From Limiplasma sp034927815 (GTDB lineage: Bacteria > Bacillota > Clostridia > Christensenellales > Aristaeellaceae): DNA of 64,000 nucleotides. How positions within the stretch are numbered: position 1 is the first letter of the stretch; every line of letters begins with the position of its first letter. The notes below the pieces were generated by a model. It saw nothing but the letters and a program-made list of their open reading frames with translations, searched no databases and had not been told where the DNA came from. The stretch lies in NCBI GenBank assembly GCA_034927815.1, contig JAYFPK010000005.1, positions 78,476-142,475 of the forward strand, read 5' to 3'. The position numbers and the translations under genes were made by a program. Shown piece after piece: positions 17,601 through 25,847 of this stretch.

Positions 17601-17776
17601 TCGATAATAACATCAGAATATCGTTGCTTTTGCAGAAATGTGCGCAGATATTCCTGTTCGATGTTGGAGTTGTTCGGGCGGTCGGTAAAATCGCCGAGAT
17701 AAGTATATTCCAGTTCATTCACAAAGAGTTTGACAACTCGCTCCTGCGTTTTCTTTTCTCTTTCACCGACGCTCAT
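14672..17776 (-). CDS. hsdR: Type I restriction enzyme, R subunit
   Basis: 1034 residues, full length. N-terminal PD-(D/E)XK nuclease: PDLVLYINGIAFGVIELKRS near residues 135-155. Helicase motifs: TQGSGKSLTMVWL (Walker A, about 288), VDECHRTQSG (DEAD-box variant), GFTGTPLM (motif III) and a second RecA-like domain with ICRVNRLDG (motif VI). The C-terminal part is the usual helical region that binds HsdM. It translocates DNA and cuts at unmethylated sites together with HsdM and HsdS. It follows hsdS after a gap of 31 bases. Confidence 0.95.
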   Translation of the reverse strand: MSVGEREKKTQERVVKLFVNELEYTYLGDFTDRPNNSNIEQEYLRTFLQKQRYSDVIIDRAIRELTNIAGNQQLSLYDLNKATYALIRYGAKVSESVGQHKVTVNYVNWDKPLENDFYIAEEVTYYGKQQKRPDLVLYINGIAFGVIELKRSTVSMSEGIRQNLTNQRKEFIMPFFATIGLIMAGNDSEGLHYGVTGTPEKYFLSWREDETATDKVSVSIRQTNESHPVKLDKNLISLCSKERIVAILHNFIVYDAGTKKTCRPNQFFGVKAAQDYIKRRACGIIWHTQGSGKSLTMVWLSKWIKENMPDSRILIVTDRDELDTQIERVYKGVDEKIIRTKSGRDLVNKINDTSPALMCSLIHKFGRRGGEASEKDYESFIEEVKAALPQNFSPKGDFYVFVDECHRTQSGRLHKAMNIILPNAIFVGFTGTPLMKKDKLTSLEIFGPYIHKYKFDEAVRDKVVLDLRYEAREVEQDVVSQEKIDAWFESKTRGINDIAKARLKKRWGNLQKVFSSKARLGVIASDIIFDMETKPRLREDGRGNAMLVASSIYQACKYYEIFQDNGFKKCAIITSYTPNPSDLRTETVGEDGETETAEQYEIYRKMLDGKDADSFEAEVKQKFVEQPDQMKLLIVVDKLLTGFDAPAATYLYIDKSMRDHGLFQAICRVNRLDGEDKDFGYIIDYKDLFRSLEKAVEDYTSEAFDNYDAADVSGLLNNRLDKAKEQLDDALEALRALCEPVAMPKDEIDFIHYFCGRNSEAFDLDELEENMPKREQLYDLSSTAMRAFSEVSGELKEKYSYTSEQIKALDKEVQYYIWVRDSMRLASRDYVDLKGYDPDMRHLIDTYLSANPSRVLSSFGDIPLVQLLVECGIDAVKDMPAKTKKEQEAVAETIENNVQKEIVEKRQSNPKYYEKMSALLRELIEQRRNEVINYEEYLKRIVELAKDISQPESTSRYPERIRNSAAMQALYDNLDGDEELAVSVHQAILEARLDGFRGNIVKERKIRRSIEAALHGDKAKAEELMKIVIQQGEY

Positions 17777-17807
17777 ATAGAACCCTCCTCATCAATACAT
17801 GCACCCG

Positions 17808-19598
17808 TTAACTAAAAAACTCCTTGCTTTCAAGTATTGCCTGATTGATAGCCGCATCTGTAAAATATGACTTCTGCAATTTCGGTGACCATTCCTTGTT
17901 GGAACGGATCACATCCTTGACAGCGTCAATATTAACCGCTTTACCGTTTTCCTCAAGCTCACAGACGGCCATATCCACCGTTGCAAGCACTTCAAGGTTT
18001 TTGGTATTCTTGTTTGTATTGTAAAACCTGAACTTATCAAGCAGCCAATCAATCTCTGATTGCATATTGCCGACATACTTTAGGGCAGCAGCAATACTGC
18101 TGCCTTTGCTGAACTTCGATCCCTTGCTGTTACGTTCAACTACTATATATCCGCTCTTAATGGCAATCGACTCGCCGCCCTTATACCGAGCTTTCTCATT
18201 GTAGGGCCCAGCCGCCTTTTTCTTGAAAGCGGACACATCGGCATCCTGCTTGCGGCGCAGCAAATATAAGAGCTTTTGTACCTTCACGCGTCCAAGGATG
18301 AACCTATAATCGTAGAAGGCATTGACAATCGCAGATATGGCAATGGCGTCATCGTAATGTTGATTGTGGCCTTTTGGTGCAGTTTCCACCTTTTTATCAG
18401 TTTCTACCAGTCGTATCCGCCCCGTCAGTAGCTCCTGCATCATGCCCTGCTTAATAAGACGGTATTTCGCTAATTTCTTTTCAAGCTGCTCGATTTCGGC
18501 ATCCATGTCGGATAAGATGGATGCGATGGCAGTTTGTTCATCATACGATGGCACATCAACTACTATAGACGATAAATCACCTTTTGAAATCTCTAAAAAT
18601 GTTGATCCGATTGCTTTTTCAAGCATCTTGGGTTTCAATGTGCAAATCAAGTAATATAGCCATTCATTACTAATTGATTTGTTCGTAATCAACGATTTGA
18701 ACCCTTGATTAGTTGTTATTTCGGCTCGTGCAATCCTTACTTCTCCAATGGTCGCTCTGCTACAAAGTAATAATGTACCTGCCGGCAACAGTGCTGCAGA
18801 ACTTGCAGACAACCCTTTTTGAGTAATCTTGTTAGCAGTAGAAGATATGTATTTTGACTGGCACGAAGTAATATCTGTTGGTGTGCACCATAGAATATCT
18901 CCATTCCAGTACTCGCACACTGCCGTACTTGGTGTACCGCCGTTTATTATAGAACATATTTCACCTAAGGATGTTTCAGCCCACTCCTTGCTAAACCCCG
19001 ATAGACGCTTTTTCCCTGTGAGAAGCTCCTGCATCGCCCCCTGCTTAATGGCCTTTTTCTTCGCTACCAGCTTTTCAAGAGATAAAATCAGGCTGTCTGC
19101 ATCAGAAAGAGCTTCGGCAATGACGGTTTGTTCAGGCAGTGGTACGATTTTAAATAATAAGTTCTTTATCTTTTCCAGTGTTAATCGTGTTATAGCATTT
19201 CCAGACATCGCATCTTTGATTTGCTGTTGCCCGTTATAAGACAGTATTTGTTGAAGGTAGAACCTTGCATCATGTTGATTTGGATCAAATCGAAGAACCG
19301 CGACACTCGATAATAAGCTGAACTCTTCCCAAAGAGGGTTTATTGTCGCATTTCCCGTGTTTGCTCCATCTTTAGTCAAGAGCAAATCTCCATGTTTAAC
19401 ATTGCAGCGTTCATATATTTTCGAATGTTGATATGCATCAATTCTCTGAGCATCAGAGATATCAAATGTTCCATATCCTATGTTTCTAGAAGTAACATAC
19501 AGGTACTCTCCGCCATTTACGACAGGAGAAAAATGTGTGCCATCTTGTATTTTGGTACATATTGTTTTTAGTGGTGCATTCTCCCGTTCGGTTACCAT
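17808..19598 (-). CDS. hsdS: Type I restriction specificity subunit with extra C-terminal domain
   Basis: 596 residues; ordinary HsdS proteins have about 400-450. Two target-recognition domains are each followed by a conserved helical spacer: LPEQTVIAEALSDADSLI with KQGAMQELLTGKKRL, and YDEQTAIASILSDMDAEI with KQGMMQELLTGRIRL. After residue about 400 comes an extension of roughly 190 residues (VNAFYDYRFILGRVKVQKLL, AAGPYNEKARYKGGE) that is not part of HsdS and resembles Panacea/SocA-like (DUF4065) domains in its KVQKLLYLL and GPY features. It overlaps hsdM by 7 bases. The extension could be regulatory. Confidence 0.88.
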   Translation of the reverse strand: MVTERENAPLKTICTKIQDGTHFSPVVNGGEYLYVTSRNIGYGTFDISDAQRIDAYQHSKIYERCNVKHGDLLLTKDGANTGNATINPLWEEFSLLSSVAVLRFDPNQHDARFYLQQILSYNGQQQIKDAMSGNAITRLTLEKIKNLLFKIVPLPEQTVIAEALSDADSLILSLEKLVAKKKAIKQGAMQELLTGKKRLSGFSKEWAETSLGEICSIINGGTPSTAVCEYWNGDILWCTPTDITSCQSKYISSTANKITQKGLSASSAALLPAGTLLLCSRATIGEVRIARAEITTNQGFKSLITNKSISNEWLYYLICTLKPKMLEKAIGSTFLEISKGDLSSIVVDVPSYDEQTAIASILSDMDAEIEQLEKKLAKYRLIKQGMMQELLTGRIRLVETDKKVETAPKGHNQHYDDAIAISAIVNAFYDYRFILGRVKVQKLLYLLRRKQDADVSAFKKKAAGPYNEKARYKGGESIAIKSGYIVVERNSKGSKFSKGSSIAAALKYVGNMQSEIDWLLDKFRFYNTNKNTKNLEVLATVDMAVCELEENGKAVNIDAVKDVIRSNKEWSPKLQKSYFTDAAINQAILESKEFFS

Positions 19599-22072
19599 TC
19601 AAATCCCATCCTTTCCAAATGAGATTTGACCTTGTTTTCTAGTTTTATAACCTCATCCTCGCATTCGGGCAGTGTGAACTCATACCGCCCTACCAACTCG
19701 GTAACGCGAGAAGAAAGGTGATAGGACACGGCAGAATGGATAGCGTCAATGCCGTTATAGATGGTGCAGAGCCATTTTTCTTCCACCAAAAGCTGCTTAA
19801 TCTCCGCATTGGTTAACTGCTCATATTTCTCCCGCGCGGTCATATCGAGCGCAATGTCTGCCTGTTTCAACAGCTTCTTAGCGACAGAAACACGCTCGGA
19901 TTGCAATAAGTACTCCTTTAGCACCTGAATCTCAGCAGCGTTATCAACATTATTCTTAACTACTTTCAAACGAGCCTTAATCGTGGCATCTTTCAAATCA
20001 TCTAAGGCAGTGAAATATCCTTCTTCGCCGCTGTTCTCATCTACAAGCTCCTCAAGTTGCGCCGAGATACTATCCAGCTCGCCCTGATGCTTTTGCAAAG
20101 CCTTGAGTTCCGCAGGATAAAAATGCTCAATCAGTAGCGCTTTGGGGATGATTTCACCATCATAACTTTTTACCTTGTCGGTTCTTTCTTCTACCGTGGT
20201 GCCATTGACTTTTTTCTTTTTGGTAGCGTACTCATAGGCGATTTTGCGTCCGACTTCATAACCGTCAAAACAGACGGCATATACATCGTCCTGCATGGTA
20301 TCCGCCCAATATTCCATCAACTTTTGGTAAACATCATATTTATCAATCAATGGAACATCGGAAAAGGCCAAAAGAAGAGATTCCGACAGCTCGCGGATGA
20401 TCGTCTTTGGCTCGTTCCCTTGGTTAAGATCCATCAGCTTGGGTGTGACCTGTTCTTTCCATACCGAATACGCGCCATCCACCATATTAGCGTGGCTGAT
20501 AAATTCCGCATGAGAGGTGATGGCGCCAACCACATCAGCCTTTTCTATCACAGGCTGATAATATCCATCACGCAGCGGCTTAAACAACATGTCCTTCATA
20601 GAGGGGTAGACCTTCCAGAACTCCGCCATGTTTTCAATATCGACCGCAGGAATACCGCCATTCAAATGCGCGTTGATGTCCTGCAAATCTTCCGGCTCGC
20701 TGCTGTCGATATAGCGGGGAATGTTCAGGTTATACTCGTTGGTGACTTTGATTTCATCGTTGGGCACAAAACGGGAGTATTTGTCCAGTTCAATCTGCCC
20801 ATTAAACACTGTAACAATTTTATGTATATCCTGTTCGCGCAGGCGGTTTTTGTTGCCGTCTTTGATAAAGCCCTTGGATGCATCGATCATAAAAACGCCC
20901 TGACGCTCTGGTGCATCCTCTTTATCAATCACAATAATGCAGGCAGGAATGCCCGTTCCAAAAAACAGGTTAGCGGGCAGGCCAATAATACCCTTAATAT
21001 AACCTCGGTCAATGATTTCTTTACGGATTTCGGCCTCTGAATTGCCGCGGAACAAAACGCCGTGCGGCAGAATGATGGCGGCCTTGCCTGTAGATTTTAA
21101 TGAGCGTAGCACATGAAGAAACCATGCATAGTCACCGTTCTTTTCCGGCGGTATTTTATACCCATCAAAGCGGCCAAATGGTTCTGTGGCGACATCGCCT
21201 TTGACAGTGATGTTCATGCCATCCATCCAAGACTTATAGGAGAACGGCGGATTCATGACAATGTAGTCAAATGTTCGGAGCAGATTGGGATTGCGCTCAT
21301 CTTTGAATTGTGGGTTGGCAAGTGTACTCTTGTTGCCTGCAACCTCAGCTGCCGCCATATTGTGCAACACAAAGTTCATACGGGCAAGGCCAGCCGTCTC
21401 TTTCGTTATCTCTTGCCCATAAATTGCTACATTCGGAGTGCCGTCTGCTTTTTTGGGGGCAGCGTCCGCAGCGCGAATCAGCAGTGAGCCCGATCCGCAC
21501 GCAGGATCATATAGGATCTTATCCGTCCCTGTTGCCTGGTCAATCCCAATAATCTGTGCAATAATGCGGGAAACCTCAGCAGGAGTATAAAACTGCCCTT
21601 TGCTTTTTCCGGAATCTTTGGCAAAGTTCTGCATCAAATATTCATAGGCATCGCCTAGAATATCGTCGCCGCCTGCGCGATTATACGTGAAATCAAGCTC
21701 CGGCTTTTGAAAAATCTCTATCAGGCCGGAGAGCTTGTCCACAGCCTCTTTATCAGTGCCAAGTTCCTCACTGTTAAAGTCGGCAATATCTATAATTCCT
21801 TTTAATTCGTTTGCTTCTGCAAGTGCGCCAATGGCAATATTGATGCCCTCGCCAATATTTTTCGTGCCCTTGAGCTTGATTATATCATCAAAGCTGCCAC
21901 CCTGCGGAACTTCGATGTCCCACATATCATTGCTCTTAAAACGGTCAGAGACATATTTAACGAACAACAGCGTCAGGATATAATCCTTATAACGCGCAGG
22001 CTCAACACCTCCGCGCAGTTTATCACATGCAGCCCATATTTGGCTGTAAATCTCACTTTTCTTGATAGCCAT
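19592..22072 (-). CDS. hsdM: Type I DNA methyltransferase, M subunit
   Basis: 826 residues, long for HsdM (about 500-550 is usual); the extra length is C-terminal helical sequence. Methyltransferase motif I appears as YDPACGSGSLLI near residue 190 and the N6-adenine motif IV as NPPFSYKSW near 275. The N-terminal HsdM helical domain is also there (SQIWAACDKLRGGVEP). It modifies adenines at sites chosen by HsdS. The gene follows the small XRE gene after 5 bases. Confidence 0.95.
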   Translation of the reverse strand: MAIKKSEIYSQIWAACDKLRGGVEPARYKDYILTLLFVKYVSDRFKSNDMWDIEVPQGGSFDDIIKLKGTKNIGEGINIAIGALAEANELKGIIDIADFNSEELGTDKEAVDKLSGLIEIFQKPELDFTYNRAGGDDILGDAYEYLMQNFAKDSGKSKGQFYTPAEVSRIIAQIIGIDQATGTDKILYDPACGSGSLLIRAADAAPKKADGTPNVAIYGQEITKETAGLARMNFVLHNMAAAEVAGNKSTLANPQFKDERNPNLLRTFDYIVMNPPFSYKSWMDGMNITVKGDVATEPFGRFDGYKIPPEKNGDYAWFLHVLRSLKSTGKAAIILPHGVLFRGNSEAEIRKEIIDRGYIKGIIGLPANLFFGTGIPACIIVIDKEDAPERQGVFMIDASKGFIKDGNKNRLREQDIHKIVTVFNGQIELDKYSRFVPNDEIKVTNEYNLNIPRYIDSSEPEDLQDINAHLNGGIPAVDIENMAEFWKVYPSMKDMLFKPLRDGYYQPVIEKADVVGAITSHAEFISHANMVDGAYSVWKEQVTPKLMDLNQGNEPKTIIRELSESLLLAFSDVPLIDKYDVYQKLMEYWADTMQDDVYAVCFDGYEVGRKIAYEYATKKKKVNGTTVEERTDKVKSYDGEIIPKALLIEHFYPAELKALQKHQGELDSISAQLEELVDENSGEEGYFTALDDLKDATIKARLKVVKNNVDNAAEIQVLKEYLLQSERVSVAKKLLKQADIALDMTAREKYEQLTNAEIKQLLVEEKWLCTIYNGIDAIHSAVSYHLSSRVTELVGRYEFTLPECEDEVIKLENKVKSHLERMGFEW

Positions 22073-22077
22073 AGCCG

Positions 22078-22299
22078 TTATTTCTCTCCTTCGCCTTTTT
22101 TCTGGAGCATGGCTTCCGCTTTAATCCCATGCTGCTCACAAAAGGCAAAGAATACCGACTTTGCCATCTTGTTCGGGTGAGTTTTACCGTTTTCCCACCG
22201 ATTGATCGTTGCAAAACTGATTTTTAAGGCATGTGCCATTTCTTCTTGGCTCATGCCCAATTTTTCACGGGCGTTTTTCACAATAGAAGGAAAATCCAT
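22078..22299 (-). CDS. Small XRE-family regulator in front of hsdM
   Basis: 73 residues from ATG 22299, chosen over the GTG at 22317 because GAGGTGA stands 7 bases upstream. It is one helix-turn-helix (LGMSQEEMAHALKISFATINR, WENGKTHP). Its position as first gene of the restriction operon suggests control of restriction gene expression, like C proteins of type II systems; that role is inferred. A TATAAT at 22319-22324 on the minus strand is a candidate -10, without a good -35. Confidence 0.8.
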   Translation of the reverse strand: MDFPSIVKNAREKLGMSQEEMAHALKISFATINRWENGKTHPNKMAKSVFFAFCEQHGIKAEAMLQKKGEGEK

Positions 22300-22451
22300 T
22301 GAGTTCACCTCACTCACGAATTATAGCACATGTCATAGCATCTGTATACATCTTTTGACAATTTTCTCGGCTAATCCACCGCTACATTGATGATTCATAA
22401 CCCCTTTTTGCCTCGTGTACCATACTGTCTGATTTGTACCGCTTTACTTAG

Positions 22452-22574
22452 CACTACAGCGAACATAGAGGCTTCCCAAAGGATTGCTTCTGCGAATTCG
22501 ATCAAAATTAGCGAGTAGCATTGCCGCGAGTTTGGTGGTTTACAATAGAAATCAAGTCCTTGTTCGCTGTAGTG
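22452..22574. mobile_element. Putative 123-bp MITE-like element
   Basis: The 14-bp perfect inverted repeats CACTACAGCGAACA (22452-22465) and its complement (22561-22574) bound a 95-base interior without coding potential. The four bases TTAG directly precede the left repeat (22448-22451) and directly follow the right repeat (22575-22578), as expected of a target-site duplication. The transposase that would move it is not in the window, and no second copy was found here. Confidence 0.5.
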
Positions 22575-22594
22575 TTAGTTTTCTCAACAAAAAA

Positions 22595-22633
22595 AGCCCG
22601 CACCCCTCGGTATCGCACCGGAGGATGCGGGCT
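22595..22633 (-). terminator. Terminator of the recombinase operon
   Basis: Stem AGCCCGCA / TGCGGGCT with inner CCTC/GAGG pairing and a run of A/T on the 3' side of the minus strand, 9 bases after the recombinase stop. The same hairpin accompanies the recombinase remnant at 13414. Confidence 0.75.
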
Positions 22634-22641
22634 TTTCGTTT

Positions 22642-24243
22642 CTATATTTCGATGGTAATTTCCATCTGGTTTCGGAAGGTGAATGTAATGCGCGCTGCGT
22701 CGCTGACCGTCATATGGTCGACCGCCGCATTCCAGAGCGTGGGTGTGAATTCGGCAACAACCGCGTCGCTCTTCAGCAGGGAATTCAGAAAGAGGTCAAT
22801 GGAATGCCGCTTGGCTTTCCGTGTGGCGCATTCAGCCTCGATGGCAGCAACCCGCGTGGCCGCATCCTCGTACCGCTTGGCCAGAGTGTCGTATCGCTGT
22901 TGGTAGTCTGCTTGGTTGAGCGCCATGCTGGCATTTTGTGAAATGGCCTGCTGGATCAATTCGTCCACCACGGCCATCTCGTCCCGCAAGGCGGCGGCTT
23001 CGCGTTCAATGGACGCAGTATCCATCAAATACGACAGGATTGCCTTGTACTCCCCTGCGATGGAGAAGCGCTTAGCTAAAAGTTGATTGTAGGCCTCAAG
23101 GAAGCACCGCTCAATGCAGTTCTCCGTCAGGTGAGGGGTTTGGCATTTATAGCCGTCTTTGAACTTAGCATTGCACTGCCAAATCACCCGGCGGTATTTG
23201 CTGTTGGAGTGCCAGACCTTGCTCCCATACCTTTCGTCGCAGCAGCCACATATGATTTTCCCCGCAAAAGCGCTTGTTCCGTTGTGTTGTTTTCCGTTTA
23301 GTTTGCGCCGGGCAAGCTCTTGCTGAACCATCTCGAACATATCCGCAGGGACGATGGCGGGATGGCTGCCTTCCACATAATACTGTGGCACCTCGCCTTC
23401 GTTCACCTTCATCGTCTTATTCAGGAAGTCGGTGCAGAAGGTCTTTTGTAAAAGAGCGTCCCCCTTGTACTTCTCATTCGCAAGGATGCTCAGGATGGTG
23501 TTGGTCAGCCACTTTTTCTTGCCTGCAGGAGATGGAGTACCGTCCGCCATGAGGATTTCAGCGATACCGTAGGGCGTTTTCCCTTCAAGGAAAAGGCGAT
23601 AGATGCGCAGGACAATTTCTGCTTCTTTCTCCACAATCTCCGGCAGGCCATCCTCGCCTTTTCGATATCCAAGGAACCGTTTGTAAGGCATGGACACCTT
23701 GCCGTCTGCGAAACGCTTTCTCATACCCCAGGTCACATTTTCTGAGATGGTGCGGCTCTCTTCCTGCGCCATGCTGGACATGATGGTTATGAGCAGTTCG
23801 CCGTTGGTATCCAAGGTGTAGATGTTCTGTTCCTCGAAGTAAACCTCTACACCCCGCTCTTTGAGCAAGCGAATGGTCTGCAGAGAGTCCACGGTGTTGC
23901 GGGCAAAGCGGGAAACGGACTTTGTGATAATGAGGTCTATTTTCCCGTCCAGCGCATCCTGAACCATATCGTTGAATCTCTCGCGCTTTTTTGTGTTCGT
24001 CCCGGTAATGCCCTTGTCCGCGTACACATCAACAAATTCCCATGCGGCATTGGACTGGATGTATTCGGTATAGTAGCTTACCTGCGCTGCGTAGGAGGTT
24101 TGCTGTTCTTCGCTATTCGTGGAAACGCGGGCATAGGCCGCAACACGGCGCTTTCGGGTGCGGGCAATCGGCATTGCTGTGAAACGGTTCAGGGTAGCGG
24201 GAACCACCGTGACACGCGGTGTGATAACGCGGGCTTCGCTCAT
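22642..24243 (-). CDS. Large serine recombinase (distal of a tandem pair)
   Basis: 533 residues. The N-terminal resolvase domain starts at about 32 with VAAYARVSTNSEEQQTS (catalytic serine in RVST), followed by IDLIITKSVSRFARNTVDS. A recombinase domain follows near 180-290 (TPYGIAEILMADG), then a zinc ribbon with IICGCCDERYG and a partner cysteine pair, and a C-terminal coiled coil (KRYEDAATRVAAIEAECA). This is the TndX/phiC31-type domain order. It overlaps the second recombinase by four bases; elements of this kind often need both proteins or use them for integration and excision. Confidence 0.92.
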   Translation of the reverse strand: MSEARVITPRVTVVPATLNRFTAMPIARTRKRRVAAYARVSTNSEEQQTSYAAQVSYYTEYIQSNAAWEFVDVYADKGITGTNTKKRERFNDMVQDALDGKIDLIITKSVSRFARNTVDSLQTIRLLKERGVEVYFEEQNIYTLDTNGELLITIMSSMAQEESRTISENVTWGMRKRFADGKVSMPYKRFLGYRKGEDGLPEIVEKEAEIVLRIYRLFLEGKTPYGIAEILMADGTPSPAGKKKWLTNTILSILANEKYKGDALLQKTFCTDFLNKTMKVNEGEVPQYYVEGSHPAIVPADMFEMVQQELARRKLNGKQHNGTSAFAGKIICGCCDERYGSKVWHSNSKYRRVIWQCNAKFKDGYKCQTPHLTENCIERCFLEAYNQLLAKRFSIAGEYKAILSYLMDTASIEREAAALRDEMAVVDELIQQAISQNASMALNQADYQQRYDTLAKRYEDAATRVAAIEAECATRKAKRHSIDLFLNSLLKSDAVVAEFTPTLWNAAVDHMTVSDAARITFTFRNQMEITIEI

Positions 24244-25538
24244 TGTTCATATCTCCTTCTCGCGTGGGCCGCTGCCTGCTGGCGCATGGATTCATCCCAG
24301 CTATCACGCCGGGATTTGTCCTGCCACACGCGGGTTTCCTCGGTACCGTCTTTGAATACATAGACCAGATGGTTGAATGCCGGAACACGAATCTCCTGGA
24401 TTTGCGCTCTAAAAACGGTCTCGTCAAACTCGCTCAATCCAAGTACGGAAGCCGTGGTATCCATCAAGATATCTTCGGGGATTTGTTTGGCGTGGCAGTA
24501 TGCCTTACCCAACTGCAGGTATGTGGCGCATTTCCATGCAACCTTGCCCAGCGTCGTTTTGCGGTTGTATGCCTTGCCGCAATTCCCACAGATGAGCTTC
24601 CCCCGGAAGGGGTAATCCGTGGGCTGGTATTCATAAGGATGAAAATACTCGCCCCGCGCCTTGAGCATGGCCTGAACACGGTCAAAATCCGCGCGGGCGA
24701 TGATGGGTTCATGATGGTCGCGGACATAGTATTGCGGAAGTTCACCACGGTTCCTGCGGTCTTTCTTGGTCAAATGATCTTCGCGGAAGCCCTTCTGCAA
24801 CAGCAGGTCACCGACATATTTTTCGTTGCGGAGGACTTCATCAAGGGTGGAATCACTCCAATTCTGACCGGTCTTTGTCGGGATGCCGCGTGCAACGATC
24901 TTTCGGTATATCGCATTGCGCCCCATTCCGCTGAGATAGTCGGCAAAGATCATCTGCACGATAGTTGCTTCTTCCGGGATGATCGAAAAAGTGCCACGGT
25001 GGATTCTATAACCAAAAATCCGTGTGGTCGTGGGAATCCCCGCCTTGAAGTTCTTTCGGATGCGCCACTTGCAGTTTTCAGAAACATCCCGGCTTTCTTC
25101 CTGCGCATAAGAAGCGAGGATGGAAAGCATCAACTCTCCACCCTCGCTCACGGAATGAATATTCTGTTCTTCAAAGTAGACATCAATGCCCAGCGCCTTG
25201 AGCTCTCTCACCGTTTCCAGAAGCGTCACCGTGTTTCGGGCAAAGCGTGCGATGCTTTTGGTGATGATCATATCGATCTTCCCTGCCCGGCAATCAGCGA
25301 GCATCCGCTGGAAGTCTGCCCGGCTGTCCTTGGTTCCGGTTAGCGCCTTGTCCACATATACCCCGGCGTATTCCCAATTGGGATTCTTCTGGATGTATCC
25401 GCTGTAGTAGCTCACCTGTGCTGACAATGAATGCAGCATTGCATCTTTCTTGGATGAAACGCGGGCATAGGCACAGACCCGCATGCGCACCCGAGTGGGC
25501 GGTTTGCTCCGCATGACCTTTTGTATTTTTCTCGTCAC
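24240..25538 (-). CDS. Large serine recombinase (proximal of a tandem pair)
   Basis: 432 residues from GTG 25538, which has AAGGAGGTG 8 bases upstream; an open frame to 25637 lacks a start signal. Domains: resolvase (VCAYARVSSKKDAMLHS, with IDMIITKSIARFARNTVT), recombinase (MGRNAIYRKIVARGI), zinc ribbon (LICGNCGKAYN). It lacks the long coiled coil of its neighbour and ends in a basic tail. It differs strongly from the distal recombinase in sequence, so the pair is not a recent duplication. Confidence 0.9.
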   Translation of the reverse strand: MTRKIQKVMRSKPPTRVRMRVCAYARVSSKKDAMLHSLSAQVSYYSGYIQKNPNWEYAGVYVDKALTGTKDSRADFQRMLADCRAGKIDMIITKSIARFARNTVTLLETVRELKALGIDVYFEEQNIHSVSEGGELMLSILASYAQEESRDVSENCKWRIRKNFKAGIPTTTRIFGYRIHRGTFSIIPEEATIVQMIFADYLSGMGRNAIYRKIVARGIPTKTGQNWSDSTLDEVLRNEKYVGDLLLQKGFREDHLTKKDRRNRGELPQYYVRDHHEPIIARADFDRVQAMLKARGEYFHPYEYQPTDYPFRGKLICGNCGKAYNRKTTLGKVAWKCATYLQLGKAYCHAKQIPEDILMDTTASVLGLSEFDETVFRAQIQEIRVPAFNHLVYVFKDGTEETRVWQDKSRRDSWDESMRQQAAAHARRRYEQ

Positions 25539-25617
25539 GCAATTCACCTCCTTGTAGTGTCGCATATTACCTCTGGTGCCCGAAGATAGCAAGTTAATAA
25601 GGTAGGTTCGCAGATAG

Positions 25618-25675
25618 AAAAGGCCACGGTGAAGCATATCCCATGATATTTGGATAAGCTCTGCCGTGGCCTTTT
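25618..25675 (-). terminator. Inverted repeat between SHOCT-like gene and recombinases
   Basis: A perfect 12-bp inverted repeat AAAAGGCCACGG / CCGTGGCCTTTT with a 34-base loop begins 3 bases past the stop of the small gene. On the minus strand it ends in CTTTT. It could stop or attenuate readthrough from the lysis genes into the recombinases. Confidence 0.6.
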
Positions 25676-25677
25676 AC

Positions 25678-25833
25678 TTATGCCGCCTTGAATATGGGCC
25701 GGTATTTCTCCTGCAGGTAGCCTTCAATTCGATGAAAGTCATCTGCTGAGATAATCCCCTTGTTAAGCATCGTTTTGGAGATGGCTACCATGGCCTGATA
25801 GCGCATCTCCCGTTCAAACTGATCGGAGGTCAA
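25678..25833 (-). CDS. SHOCT-like small protein upstream of the recombinases
   Basis: 51 residues beginning MTSDQFEREMRYQAMVAIS and containing NKGIISADDFHRIEGYL, ending KYRPIFKAA. The start is TTG 25833 with GGGAGGGG 6-8 bases upstream. The (L/I)LNKG-I-(S/T)-(A/E)-(D/E)(D/E)(F/Y) pattern is that of the short SHOCT motif (oligomerisation or nucleic-acid-associated). Such genes are regularly found directly in front of tandem serine recombinases in clostridial mobile elements. It may help recombination directionality; that is inference. Confidence 0.75.
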   Translation of the reverse strand: MTSDQFEREMRYQAMVAISKTMLNKGIISADDFHRIEGYLQEKYRPIFKAA

Positions 25834-25847
25834 AGCAACCCCTCCCT

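Noticed and set aside
24243..25343. 366-residue plus-strand open frame
   Set aside because: Antisense to the second recombinase, no start signal.
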